Source: Bacilli bacterium
GTDB taxonomy: Bacteria; Bacillota_I; Bacilli_A; RFN20; CAG-288
Length of the DNA stretch: 64,000 nucleotides
Reading direction: 5' to 3'
Assembly (NCBI GenBank): GCA_022652945.1
Contig: JALCRV010000006.1
Coordinates: 1 to 64,000, forward strand
Every line of letters starts with the position of its first letter. The first letter of the stretch is position 1. Made by a program: the position numbers and the translations under genes. The notes under the pieces were generated by a model. The model was not told the DNA's origin and did no database searches. It saw only the letters and a list, made by a program, of their open reading frames with translations. Shown here piece after piece: positions 25,614 to 34,570 of the stretch.

Positions 25614-26912
25614 CTATTTAGGCTGAATCGGAGTGCCGGAAAGCTTGCTGGCGATCTCGTCAGTAAGATTCTGAGCATCAGCCGAAGTAGCCTTAGCCTT
25701 ATTATCAGCGGACATCTTGACTTCTTTAACAGCATCATCCAAAGTCAGATCGACATTGCCGTTAACCACTAACTTAGTAGCAGCAGCTAAAGGCATTTCC
25801 TCAGCAGCAACCGCAGAAGAAGTGGTATCGGAAGCGCCATCATCTTTAGCAGTAGCGATGCCGGCGATAATCGAGGTGCCGGAGAAATCAACATCAGCAG
25901 CCACGCCTAACGGGAAATAATCCTTGTTAAGCTTAATGGTGAAATTAGCTTTGATCTTAGTGACATCCTCGAATTCAACATGGATGTAAGCAAAATTAGC
26001 TAACATCGCTTGGATGGAGCCGATGGTATCAGCCGCCTGAGGAGCAGTCATAGCAGCCATAGAAAGAGCGGAGTTAAGGGCCGGAATGATATCTTGGCCT
26101 TTAAGGGAAGCGAAGTAAGCGGAGGCAATGTTGAAATTCAAAGTGTAATTCTCAGTGGTGACATTCTGAGTGGCTTTGATCTCATAAGCCGGATTAGCGA
26201 CTAAAGCGGTAATCTGATCTTGGACAGACTTAAGGTCATCAGCGCTTAAATTGATCGCCGGAATCGCATAGCCAGCGATATCGGTAATCTTCCCAGCCGC
26301 AAGATAATCAGCGACTTTCTGATCAGCGTGAGCTAACTCATTAAGATTGTTAGTGACAGTTGAAGAAACTTCGCTGGAGGTGGAAACAGAAGTTCCGGTG
26401 GCAACTAAATAAGTCTGATCGGAGATTTCGGCTTCGGCAGCAACATCATATGTACCAGTAGAAGTATATACGCTGGTGACTAAGCTGCTGCTTTCATCAT
26501 AATGAGTGCTAGTGGATTTGGAAGCTTCTTCCAAATGAGCGGTAGCTTTAGCGCCCGCGGCATAGACGCCATCGGTTCCTTTGATCAAGGAAGCCTGGGC
26601 CGCAGCGTTGGCTTTAAGAGTGATTTCCGCACCGCCAGCAATCGGCAGAGAAGCAGCGATATCAGCGTTGGCCTGTCCTTCAAGACCGTATTTAGTAGCA
26701 GTCGGAACCTTAGCTCCGGTGTTGTACTTATTGACGATGTTGTTTAAAAGGAGAGCTTTATCAGCAACTTCAGTCTCAGTGACGACAGAAGAGGAAGCGG
26801 CGGCAGAAGAAGAATCAGCGACAGTCGAGGAAACAATCCCTTCGCCGCAGGAGGTAAGACCACCAACCGCAACCAAGGATAACAAGCAAACTAACTTAGA
26901 CATTTTGTTCAT
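25614..26912 (-). CDS. Large Ala/Ser/Thr-rich lipoprotein of unknown function
   Basis: A 432-residue lipoprotein: signal peptide MNKMSKLVCLLSLVAVGGL followed by lipobox LTSC, then GEG and a Ser/Ala linker. The rest is a long extracellular domain with many Ala, Asp and Thr and few aromatic residues. It has alternating stretches that could form an elongated beta or beta-helical fold; I recognise no family. It shares the SCGEG start with the lipoprotein at 6161. The ribosome site is weak (AAAGG about 13 bases upstream); an in-frame ATG three codons later is possible. It has its own promoter and terminator. Confidence 0.85.
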   Translation of the reverse strand: MNKMSKLVCLLSLVAVGGLTSCGEGIVSSTVADSSSAAASSSVVTETEVADKALLLNNIVNKYNTGAKVPTATKYGLEGQANADIAASLPIAGGAEITLKANAAAQASLIKGTDGVYAAGAKATAHLEEASKSTSTHYDESSSLVTSVYTSTGTYDVAAEAEISDQTYLVATGTSVSTSSEVSSTVTNNLNELAHADQKVADYLAAGKITDIAGYAIPAINLSADDLKSVQDQITALVANPAYEIKATQNVTTENYTLNFNIASAYFASLKGQDIIPALNSALSMAAMTAPQAADTIGSIQAMLANFAYIHVEFEDVTKIKANFTIKLNKDYFPLGVAADVDFSGTSIIAGIATAKDDGASDTTSSAVAAEEMPLAAATKLVVNGNVDLTLDDAVKEVKMSADNKAKATSADAQNLTDEIASKLSGTPIQPK

Positions 26913-26961
26913 AATTTTTATAAAACCTTTCTGGAAAATCTAAACGATATTTCCTTTAAGA

Positions 26962-26990
26962 ATTATAGAGTAAAGAAAGCCAAAAAGCAA
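26962..26990 (-). promoter_or_regulatory. Promoter of the large lipoprotein gene
   Basis: On the minus strand TTGCTT (26990-26985), 17 bases, TATAAT (26967-26962), about 50 bases before the start codon. Confidence 0.7.
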
Positions 26991-27124
26991 TTTTTCATTT
27001 GCAAAGTGAAAACAGTTTATCCTCTACCATCCTTCGAAATAAAAAAGCGCATTAAATCACGGGATATTACAATAATATCAGACAAGATTACAGTATTCTT
27101 AAATCAAAAAAAGAGGTGCTTACT

Positions 27125-28663
27125 ATGATTAAATTAGCGGAAGTATTTCAAGACGGAATGATTCTTCAAAGAGGAAGAATGGTTCGTATCTGGGGAGAAA
27201 GCTCTTCAAAGGAAGAAATATCAGTCTTTTTAAACAAAGAAAAACTAATGTCCTTTAAGATTCCTAAAGGTCCTTTTTCTTTCTTCTTGCCTCCTCAGGA
27301 AGCTAAAGAGAATGCTTCTTTACAGATTGGTGAGATTACTTTAAAAAACGTTGACTTTGGGGATATTTACCTAGCCGGTGGTCAATCCAACATGGAATTC
27401 TGGTTACGGTATGATTTTGATTATAACCACGGGTTTATTCCTGAAGAAGATAAGCATCTAAGAAATTTCACTTTGGGTCAATATGAATTTGAAGGGGAAA
27501 AGGAAGAGGGCTTAGTTAAAGGCGTTATCTGGGATAAATGGGTAAATCTTGAAAAAGACAACTGTCAATATATGTCAGCTGTCGCCTTATATTTTGCTAT
27601 GAAGTTAAGAAAAGATCTGAAAGTACCTATCGGAATCCTTTCTTGTAATTTCGGCGGCTCCAAAGCTTCCTCCTGGGTTAAAAAAGGAGATTTAAAAGGC
27701 GATTTAGAAGTTTATATCAAAGAATATGAAGATGGCTTGAAGAAGATGGATATCCCTTCTTACCTAAAGATGAAAAAGGAAATGCGGGCGGGGATGAGTG
27801 ATTCTCTTAGCCAGAAAATGCTAGACGGAATGATGCTCGGCGGGGAAAAGATGGCGGAAGCTTTTAAAATGATGCAAGAAAATGCGATAGAAAATCATCA
27901 GGATCCCGCCGAAATCCAAAAAAGGATGGCGGTCTATTCTCAGATCGGACCGCTCGATAAAAACCGTCCGGAAGGACTTTATGACACGATGCTATCTAAG
28001 ATCAAAGGATTCTCTTTAAAAGGAGTTCTCTTCTATCAAGGGGAATCGGATGATTACCACGGGGAATTGTATCAAGAGCTGTTTACCGCTTTAATTAAAC
28101 GTTGGCGGTTAGAGTGGGAAGAAGAACTGCCTTTCTTCTTTGTTCAGCTCGCCCCCTTTGGGACCTGGATGGGGAATAACGGAAAAAAGTTCCCCTTAGT
28201 CCGCAAATGCCAGGAGGAAGTCTTTAAGTCAGTTAAAGGCACGTATATGATCTCTTCTTCCGATGTAGGCGATCTTAACGATATCCATCCGAAAAAGAAA
28301 AAACCGCTCGGGGAAAGATTGGCCTTAGCAGCTGAGAATAACCTTTATGGCTTTAAGGTGGAATGGTTAGCGCCAAAAGGTGTTTCCTTTACTAGGAATG
28401 GGGAAGTCCTTGAAGTATCCTTTACAGACGGGAAGGGACTATATTTCAAAGGCGAGGAAGTAAATGGCTTAGAAATCTTCCTAGATGGGCGGAAGATTAA
28501 ACCTTTAAAAGAAGAAATCAAAGATGATAAGTTAATTATCATTCTCCCTTTCAAAGCGGAAGGGAAAATCCGGCTGGAGTTCGCTCAGCAGGATTATTAT
28601 CAAGTTAACTTATATAATCGAGCCGGCTTACCTTGTTTCCCGTTCGTTTTAGAAGAAGCTTAA
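27125..28663 (+). CDS. Sialate O-acetylesterase-like SGNH hydrolase
   Basis: A 512-residue carbohydrate esterase expected to remove acetyl groups from sialic acid or plant glycans. SGNH landmarks: nucleophile block AGGQSNMEF with Ser88, a middle block LSCNFGGSKASSW near residue 178, block FYQGESDD near residue 305, and the catalytic-His region DIHPKKKKPLGERLA near residue 385. A C-terminal beta-sandwich follows. No signal peptide, so it acts in the cytoplasm on imported sugars. The ATG at 27125 is preferred (AGAGGTG seven bases upstream) over a GTG at 27116. The minus-strand GH43 enzyme elsewhere is another glycan-using gene. Confidence 0.82.
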   Translation: MIKLAEVFQDGMILQRGRMVRIWGESSSKEEISVFLNKEKLMSFKIPKGPFSFFLPPQEAKENASLQIGEITLKNVDFGDIYLAGGQSNMEFWLRYDFDYNHGFIPEEDKHLRNFTLGQYEFEGEKEEGLVKGVIWDKWVNLEKDNCQYMSAVALYFAMKLRKDLKVPIGILSCNFGGSKASSWVKKGDLKGDLEVYIKEYEDGLKKMDIPSYLKMKKEMRAGMSDSLSQKMLDGMMLGGEKMAEAFKMMQENAIENHQDPAEIQKRMAVYSQIGPLDKNRPEGLYDTMLSKIKGFSLKGVLFYQGESDDYHGELYQELFTALIKRWRLEWEEELPFFFVQLAPFGTWMGNNGKKFPLVRKCQEEVFKSVKGTYMISSSDVGDLNDIHPKKKKPLGERLALAAENNLYGFKVEWLAPKGVSFTRNGEVLEVSFTDGKGLYFKGEEVNGLEIFLDGRKIKPLKEEIKDDKLIIILPFKAEGKIRLEFAQQDYYQVNLYNRAGLPCFPFVLEEA

Positions 28664-28883
28664 AACACGGATAAGAAGTCCATTAGCTTTTTAAAAGAAT
28701 CTATCATCTAAAAAATGCGGCCGAATCCGTTTTTATGAGAAATCCCTGCCTTCAGTAAATATACGAAATAGTGAACACTCATTAAATCACTAAGGTATTT
28801 CTTCTTCAAAGAGCCTTTTAAGTGAGAAGAAAGATTAATCCCGGTTGGAAAAATCAGATAATGATGATAAACTGCTTTCCGTG

Positions 28884-30035
28884 ATGGATAACTCTATAAA
28901 TACGGTGAAAGAAACATCGCCGGTACATAAAAGACTGACCTATGTCGATACCTGCAAGTTTATCTGCATCTTTTTAGTCATGTACGCCCACGCCCGAAGA
29001 AATGGTGATGTTATCAGTTATCTTTACTCGTTTCACCTTCCGGTTTTCTTCTTTTTGAACGGGTTGACCTTAAATATCAGGGAAGATGAGACCTTAGGCA
29101 GCTTTTTAGAGAGGAAAATAAAAAGTTACCTGATACCTATCTTCTTCTTAGGCTTGATGTCGATCACCATCGATATCGGCTTTCGCTACGGAACTCATCA
29201 AGAAGTAAGTTGGAAATTCTTCGTTGATTCCTTAGTCGGGCTCTACCAGCAGGAAAGGATGTATCCTTTATGGTTCGTCGGGGCCTTATTTGTTTCCGAT
29301 ATCCTTTTCTTTTTAGCTTATCAAGCAGGGAAAGGAAAATTAATTTGGACCAGCCTCTTCTCGCTTCTCATCTTAACCATCGCCATCCTCTTTAATAAAT
29401 ATTTCTCTTCCTACAACAGGAAAATAATGTGGAATTTGGATGCCGCCTTATTCGGAGCATTCTTTGTCTATCTAGGGTGGCTATTTAATCATCACCAAAC
29501 AATAAAAATACGATCTTTTCTTCTGAAAAATCGCCTTTGGGCTCTCTTATGGGGCAGTATTCTTCTAGCTTTAGGCCTTTTACTTAACTGGTATAATTAC
29601 CAGACTTACCATCTTCATTTGGAGATGTGGGGCGGACAGTACCAGAAATATTACCTGGTGATCCCAAGCGCCATCTTGGGCTCTTTAGGGGCTTATTTAA
29701 TCTCGTTTGCTTTAGATAATAAAATCTTAGCTTACTTAGGCCAGAGCACTTTGATTCTTTTGGCCTTCCACCAGATTTTGGCGAATCGTTTATTCCAAGA
29801 TTACATTTGTAAAAACTGGGTCAACGAGACGTTTAAACTAGGTGAAAATGACTACCATATCGCCTTCTTAGCACTGACTGAAACACTGTTCGACTTAGGA
29901 ATTATCTTACCGATTTATTTTCTCTTGGCCTATACCCCTTTGGCCTTTATGATCCATAAGAAAATCCCTTCATGGTGGAAAGAAAAATACCTCCAAGTAA
30001 AAGACAAGATAAGAAAAAGAACGGACCAAGCGTAA
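28884..30035 (+). CDS. Membrane acyltransferase, family 3 (OafA/WecH-like)
   Basis: An integral membrane acyltransferase of about 383 residues with roughly ten hydrophobic spans. The N-terminal signature is clear: YVDTCKFICIFLVMYAHA with the conserved His at about residue 36, then SFHLPVFFFLNGL. Such enzymes O-acetylate surface polysaccharides or glycolipids. The start is uncertain: ATG at 28884 is used here, but a TTG at 28845 is in frame and neither has a good ribosome site. The 220 bases upstream hold no clear promoter. A bidirectional terminator overlaps the stop codon. Acceptor unknown. Confidence 0.82.
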   Translation: MDNSINTVKETSPVHKRLTYVDTCKFICIFLVMYAHARRNGDVISYLYSFHLPVFFFLNGLTLNIREDETLGSFLERKIKSYLIPIFFLGLMSITIDIGFRYGTHQEVSWKFFVDSLVGLYQQERMYPLWFVGALFVSDILFFLAYQAGKGKLIWTSLFSLLILTIAILFNKYFSSYNRKIMWNLDAALFGAFFVYLGWLFNHHQTIKIRSFLLKNRLWALLWGSILLALGLLLNWYNYQTYHLHLEMWGGQYQKYYLVIPSAILGSLGAYLISFALDNKILAYLGQSTLILLAFHQILANRLFQDYICKNWVNETFKLGENDYHIAFLALTETLFDLGIILPIYFLLAYTPLAFMIHKKIPSWWKEKYLQVKDKIRKRTDQA

Positions 30036-30046
30036 TCCGTTCTTTT
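30015..30046. terminator. Bidirectional terminator between the acyltransferase and ROK genes
   Basis: AAAAGAACGGA (30015-30025) pairs perfectly with TCCGTTCTTTT (30036-30046), ten-base loop, with T on one side and A on the other. The left arm and loop lie inside the acyltransferase C-terminal codons. Confidence 0.92.
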
Positions 30047-30074
30047 TTTAAGTTAGTAAACTAAGAAAAGAAGA

Positions 30075-30962
30075 CTATTTATCTTCCTTCTCCATCGCTA
30101 AGGCGACCGCGGTGCCGCCCATGATCCCTGTATCCTGCTCAAAGAAGGCCGCAGCGATTCTTAAATGCCTGACAGGGAAAGGAGCGCAGAAAGCGACAGC
30201 GACCGACTTAAGATCCTCTAAGAACAAAGCGGAAGACTTCATAACACCCCCAGAAAGAATGATAATCTCCGGGTTATAAGTGATCTGGGTATTAGCTAAA
30301 GAAGCCCCGAGCAGATTAAGCCAATCATCGTAGACCTTATGAGCTAACTTATCCCCTTGAGCGACCTTAGCGAAGAAAGTGGAGGCATCGGGGACTTCTA
30401 AGCCGTTGACCTTGGAAAGGTTATGGACTAAGCCATTCCCGGAGCAGAGTTGCTCAAAATCCCAGAAACGACCTTGATAGCCGATGTAATTATGCCCGAC
30501 TTCGAAAGGCAAATCGACGAGTTTGCCTTCGTTGATCAGTCCGCAGCCGATCCCTGAAGAGATCGTATAGAAAAATGAGCACTTAGTGCCTTTAGCCGCC
30601 CCGTAAAGAGCTTCAGCTAAAGCGGAACAGTTCGCATCGTTAACTAAGTTGAACTTCAAAGCGGGGAAGTCTTTACGTAACATCCCAGCCAGATCGAAAT
30701 AATGGATCTGCAGGTTAGGAGAATACTTTAAGACTCCATCTTCACAAAAACCCGCAGCGCAGATTCCGACATATTTTAAAGGTTCCTCGCCTTTATATGA
30801 CTTAATAAGCTCGCTAAGAAGCTTTTTGATCTGCTCATAAAGAGCATCTTCATCCCCGTGAATCGAACGTTCCCGTAAGGCGGAGACAATATTCAGCTTC
30901 TCATCGACAATAGCGACTCTGATGTTCGTCCCACCTAAATCGATCGATACGTAATTCTTCAT
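30075..30962 (-). CDS. ROK-family sugar kinase (probable glucokinase) lacking the zinc motif
   Basis: A 295-residue cytoplasmic kinase expected to phosphorylate a hexose. The ATP motif DLGGTN is at residues 8-13, the catalytic base is D109 in VNDAN, and the sugar-binding EVGH is at 154-157. The usual CxCGxxGCxE zinc motif that follows in ROK kinases is replaced by a stretch reading GRFWDFEQLCSGNG, so zinc binding is probably lost. It overlaps pyk by four bases and is last in the pfkA-pyk-ROK operon, which supports a glycolytic role. A fructokinase or N-acetylmannosamine kinase is possible. Confidence 0.85.
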   Translation of the reverse strand: MKNYVSIDLGGTNIRVAIVDEKLNIVSALRERSIHGDEDALYEQIKKLLSELIKSYKGEEPLKYVGICAAGFCEDGVLKYSPNLQIHYFDLAGMLRKDFPALKFNLVNDANCSALAEALYGAAKGTKCSFFYTISSGIGCGLINEGKLVDLPFEVGHNYIGYQGRFWDFEQLCSGNGLVHNLSKVNGLEVPDASTFFAKVAQGDKLAHKVYDDWLNLLGASLANTQITYNPEIIILSGGVMKSSALFLEDLKSVAVAFCAPFPVRHLRIAAAFFEQDTGIMGGTAVALAMEKEDK

Positions 30963-32413
30963 AAGTCGATATTGACCTCCTTATTGCCGAAAGTGATGAC
31001 CTTCATGAAATTCGTCTTCCCAGCTCCGACCGGAGTACCACCGGTGATAACGACCTTGGAGCCATCGGGAATCTGATAAAGCCTCGCCAGATGGATGGAG
31101 ATAGCTTCCATATCTTCGATAAATTGCGGGACATGCTTAATAAGCTTAGGATAAGCCCCGAATCCCATCATCGCATCCACGCAGGCGGAACGATCACGGG
31201 AGACATCGATAATCGGGCAGATCGGACGGCATTTAGAAAGACGGCGAGCGGTCGAACCCGTCTCGGAGAAGCAAACGATCAGTTTGGCATCTAATAAGGC
31301 GGCCGTCTCAGCTACAGCGTTAGCCAAGGCATCGTTAAGGGTCTTATTGGAAGTATCGTAAGCCTCGCGGGCTAAAGATTCATAATCGAGATATTGCTCC
31401 ATCTTCGCGGAAATCTTTGCCTGCATCGCCACCGCTTCCACCGGATATTCACCAGAAGCAGATTCACCCGAAAGCATCACCGCATCGGTTGACTCCATAA
31501 CCGCATTAGCGACATCGGAGACTTCCGCCCGGGTCGGGTTAGGATTATGCTGCATCGAATCGAGCATCTGGGTAGCGGTGATAACGGGTTTACCGAGTTT
31601 ACGGCATTTAGTGATCATCTCACGCTGGACCACAGGGACATCCTCAGCCGGAATCTCGACACCCAAGTCGCCTCGCGCGACCATCAAGCCATCGGAAGCG
31701 GCGATGATATCATCGAGATTATCAATAGCTTCCAAAGCCTCGACTTTGGAAATGATCTTGATCTTGCTCCCGCCGTTCTCATCGAGGACAGCGCGGATAT
31801 CTTGGATATCTTTGACATTGCGGATAAAGGAAGCGGAGATATAGTCGACCTGGTTTTGGCAACCCCAGACCAAATCCGCGCGATCCTTTTTAGAGATATA
31901 TTCCATGTTCAGGTGCGTATCGGGGCAATTGACGCCTCTTTCATCCTTGATCACATGGTGATTCAAGGCCTTCACGACCAAACAATGTTCTTTTTCATCC
32001 TTGGAGACGACTTCAAAACCGAGATTGCCATCATCAAGGCGAATCTTCGCCCCGATCTTGCAATCATCGTATAAGCCTGTATAAGTGACGGAGAATTTAG
32101 TATTATCACCGACGATCGGAGTCATGTAGATTCTTACGATATCACCCGTCTTAATCGAAGCCGAGCCACCGACAAAGTTACCGGTGCGGATTTCCGGTCC
32201 TTTGGTATCGAGCATGATGGGAATGATAATCCCGCGTTCCTTCTCGATCTCACGGATCGTCAAAATCTTCTGGTAATGTTCATCGTAGGTGCCGTGGGAG
32301 AAATTCAATCTGGCGATATTCATCCCCGCGTCGATCATCTTCAGAAGCGTTTCTTTAGCTTGGGAAGCCGGACCGATCGTGCAGACAATTTTGGTTTTTT
32401 TCGTAAGAATCAT
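30959..32413 (-). CDS. pyk: Pyruvate kinase
   Basis: Converts phosphoenolpyruvate and ADP to pyruvate and ATP. The 484-residue protein shows the standard start TKIVCTIGPAS, N-terminal ARLNFSHG, the beta-barrel B domain (about 70-170), the active-site segment VARGDLGVEIP near residue 247 and a C-terminal allosteric domain. It lacks the extra PEP-utiliser-like C-terminal domain of some Bacillus enzymes. It follows pfkA by 37 bases and overlaps the ROK kinase gene by four, forming one glycolytic operon. Confidence 0.97.
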   Translation of the reverse strand: MILTKKTKIVCTIGPASQAKETLLKMIDAGMNIARLNFSHGTYDEHYQKILTIREIEKERGIIIPIMLDTKGPEIRTGNFVGGSASIKTGDIVRIYMTPIVGDNTKFSVTYTGLYDDCKIGAKIRLDDGNLGFEVVSKDEKEHCLVVKALNHHVIKDERGVNCPDTHLNMEYISKKDRADLVWGCQNQVDYISASFIRNVKDIQDIRAVLDENGGSKIKIISKVEALEAIDNLDDIIAASDGLMVARGDLGVEIPAEDVPVVQREMITKCRKLGKPVITATQMLDSMQHNPNPTRAEVSDVANAVMESTDAVMLSGESASGEYPVEAVAMQAKISAKMEQYLDYESLAREAYDTSNKTLNDALANAVAETAALLDAKLIVCFSETGSTARRLSKCRPICPIIDVSRDRSACVDAMMGFGAYPKLIKHVPQFIEDMEAISIHLARLYQIPDGSKVVITGGTPVGAGKTNFMKVITFGNKEVNIDL

Positions 32414-32450
32414 GATATATCCCCTTTTTACCCTGGTAGCAGGGAATAGA

Positions 32451-33410
32451 CTAACCGATCATCGTCGACATGCGGACAAATTCAGCGGAAGAATGTCTCG
32501 GAAGTTCGATAGCTTTCTCAATATCGTAATAATGCATTTGATTATTTACAATCCCGACGCAGACAGAAGTGAGCCCTTGAGCGATCAGATCGACCGCGTA
32601 GACACCCATCCTGGAAGCCAGGACACGATCGGAAGCGGTTGGAGTCCCGCCACGCTGCATATGTCCTAAGACTTCGGCTCTGGTCTCAAAGCCACAGCGG
32701 GCTTCAATCTCCCGAGCGAACTCGTGGACATCGGTGATCTTTTCCGAAATGATGATAATCGCGTGTTTTTTGCCTTCAGCTCTTTGCTGTCTTAAGAATT
32801 CGATGACAGCTTCCTTAGTGATCGGGGTTTCCGGAGTAATAGTTAACTCCGCACCGGTCGCTAAGCCAGCATAAGCCGCCAAATCACCGCATCTGTTGCC
32901 CATAACTTCGATAATGGAGCAACGTTGGTGGGAAGAGGAAGTATCTCTTAAACGGTCCACGCATTCGATGATGGTATTTAAAGCTGTATCAAAGCCGATC
33001 GTGAAATCCGAGGAGCCGACATCGTTATCGATAGTCCCCGGCAGACCGATAGTATTGATCCCGAGTTTAGATAAAGCCGCTAAACCGCGGTAAGTGCCAT
33101 CTCCGCCGATGCCGACCAAAGCATCGATACCGTATCTCTTCAGAATCTCGACAGCCTTTTTCTGGACTTCGAGTTCCTTGAATTCCGGTAAGCGGGCCGT
33201 TCCTAAAATAGTCCCGCCGCGATTGATGATTTCCGAGACTGAATGACGGGTCATCTGGACGATATCATCCTCCAAAAGCCCACGGTAACCATCGTTGATG
33301 CCGAACATATCAAATCCGCGCTGTAAACCGCAGCGGACAATCGCTCTAATACAAGCGTTCATGCCCGGAGCATCGCCGCCGGATGTAAATACACCAATTT
33401 TCTTTGCCAT
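32451..33410 (-). CDS. pfkA: ATP-dependent 6-phosphofructokinase
   Basis: Phosphorylates fructose-6-phosphate, the committed step of glycolysis. The 319-residue length is exactly that of the Bacillus enzyme. Motifs: GVFTSGGDAPGMN (residues 6-18), ATP-binding GGDGTYRG near residue 103, and PGTIDNDV with the catalytic Asp near residue 127. The Gly in GGDGT predicts ATP rather than pyrophosphate as donor. The start is the ATG at 33410 (GGGAGG ten bases upstream). A perfect cre site lies in its leader. Confidence 0.97.
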   Translation of the reverse strand: MAKKIGVFTSGGDAPGMNACIRAIVRCGLQRGFDMFGINDGYRGLLEDDIVQMTRHSVSEIINRGGTILGTARLPEFKELEVQKKAVEILKRYGIDALVGIGGDGTYRGLAALSKLGINTIGLPGTIDNDVGSSDFTIGFDTALNTIIECVDRLRDTSSSHQRCSIIEVMGNRCGDLAAYAGLATGAELTITPETPITKEAVIEFLRQQRAEGKKHAIIIISEKITDVHEFAREIEARCGFETRAEVLGHMQRGGTPTASDRVLASRMGVYAVDLIAQGLTSVCVGIVNNQMHYYDIEKAIELPRHSSAEFVRMSTMIG

Positions 33411-33483
33411 AAATCTATAACCTCCCGAAATAGACCATTTTGATTTTATCAACTAATCATCTTCTAGGAAGGAAAACCGCTTC

Positions 33484-33497
33484 TGTAAGCGTTAACA
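33484..33497. promoter_or_regulatory. Perfect CcpA-binding cre site in the pfkA leader
   Basis: TGTAAGCGTTAACA matches the cre consensus TGNAANCGNWNNCA at every position and, from memory, equals the B. subtilis amyO operator. It lies about 26-39 bases downstream of the pfkA -10 box, a location where CcpA usually blocks transcription. Confidence 0.78.
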
Positions 33498-33522
33498 AGA
33501 AGTAGGATTTATCCCTAACAAT

Positions 33523-33553
33523 ATTATAACGTATTCTTCTAAGGTTGATTCAA
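33523..33553 (-). promoter_or_regulatory. Promoter of the pfkA-pyk-ROK operon
   Basis: On the minus strand TATAAT (33528-33523) with TTGAAT 19 bases upstream (33553-33548). The spacing is longer than ideal. Transcription start would be near 33516, just upstream of the cre site. Confidence 0.6.
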
Positions 33554-33576
33554 GGGGAAAAGAAGATAAATAAGGC

Positions 33577-34431
33577 CTATTTTTTAACTTCTTTTTCTTC
33601 CGGCTTGTTTTGGGTCAGATCAAGTTCTTTTTCCAAGTCTTTTTTGGAAAGGATTTCGTTACGTTTTCTTTGTTCTTTATTGGCTTTATCGGCTTTTCTT
33701 ACTTCTTTAGTGGCTTCATCCTTAAAAGCGATACGGCCCATCAGTTCGGAAGAGCGGCGCTTTTGGACTTCGATGAATTCCTTAAAGCCTGGATTGTTAT
33801 TTAAAAACTGCGAGGTACGTTTTCTTCTCGCATCGGCGGCGGAGAGCTTATATTGTTCGTATGAGACCAGAATCTTTGAGCTCTTAGCGGCTTTAGAAAT
33901 CTTCGCTACCAAGTTAAATGAGCAGATTAAATCGAAACATAAGAACCCGTAAGCTGCTCCTAGCCAATAGGAGGCGTAATAGACATTGGCATTAAACCAA
34001 TCCAGAGCTTGTTGGATATAAGGATGGATGAAGAAATAATAAGCCGCCCCTAGGATTAACCAAAATAAAGAAAATAAAGGGCAGATAATACCTTGGATAT
34101 TCCCCCTCATCTTGGAATAATCCCAAAGCTTGACATTCATGCCTTTTATAAAAATCAGACCGGCGATATATTCAACTAAAGTCATCCCGATTCCTAAGAT
34201 CAGAATAATGATGCTCGCCTTCAGCCAGGACGGGGAAATATTTATAGGTAAGGAACAGATACCGTAAAGGAACAATAAACCGAAGCCGTAAAGAGGTAAA
34301 AAGGGCCCGTATAAGAAACCGGGGTTAGTCCACCGGTGCGCGGAGAAAAATCTTCTAAAGAGAACTTCGATCCCATATCCGAGCATCGAACCGAAGCAGA
34401 AAAGATAACTTAAATCGAGAAAGATTCTCAT
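33577..34431 (-). CDS. CmpB-like multi-span membrane protein (putative ABC permease, PF06541 type)
   Basis: A 284-residue membrane protein. The N-terminal half has about five spans and the segment NPGFLYGPFLPLYGFG, which is the hallmark of the DUF1113/ABC_trans_CmpB family. The C-terminal third (about 190-284) is a highly charged cytoplasmic tail rich in Lys, Glu and Arg with coiled-coil character, longer than usual. An AAAGG site precedes the ATG. Function of the family is not established; no ATPase partner is next to it. Confidence 0.72.
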   Translation of the reverse strand: MRIFLDLSYLFCFGSMLGYGIEVLFRRFFSAHRWTNPGFLYGPFLPLYGFGLLFLYGICSLPINISPSWLKASIIILILGIGMTLVEYIAGLIFIKGMNVKLWDYSKMRGNIQGIICPLFSLFWLILGAAYYFFIHPYIQQALDWFNANVYYASYWLGAAYGFLCFDLICSFNLVAKISKAAKSSKILVSYEQYKLSAADARRKRTSQFLNNNPGFKEFIEVQKRRSSELMGRIAFKDEATKEVRKADKANKEQRKRNEILSKKDLEKELDLTQNKPEEKEVKK

Positions 34432-34475
34432 ATGTTGCCTTTCTACAGAATGGATAACTAGCCATCCTCGTTCTG

Positions 34476-34481
34476 ATTATA
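34476..34481 (-). promoter_or_regulatory. -10 box of the CmpB-like gene
   Basis: A minus-strand TATAAT about 45 bases before the start codon; no convincing -35. Confidence 0.4.
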
Positions 34482-34526
34482 ACCGATAGCGAATAGAAAG
34501 ATACTTGCTAAAAAGGTTTTTCGAGG

Positions 34527-34555
34527 TTGAAGGGAAGCGTCAGATAAACTATAAT
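34527..34555 (+). promoter_or_regulatory. Sigma-70 promoter of dnaB-dnaI
   Basis: TTGAAG (34527-34532), 17 bases, TATAAT (34550-34555). Transcription would start near 34562, so the dnaB message has only about nine untranslated bases. Confidence 0.8.
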
Positions 34556-34570
34556 TACTCGAGAATTAAT

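Noticed and set aside
28664-28883. Terminator or promoter in the gap before the acyltransferase gene
   Set aside because: Only long-range complementarity (CGGAT at 28674 with ATCCG near 28725) is visible; no compact hairpin with T tail or convincing promoter.
31547-32074. 175-residue frame on the plus strand inside pyk
   Set aside because: It lies wholly antisense to a clear pyruvate kinase gene, has no family features, and reflects codon bias of the real gene.
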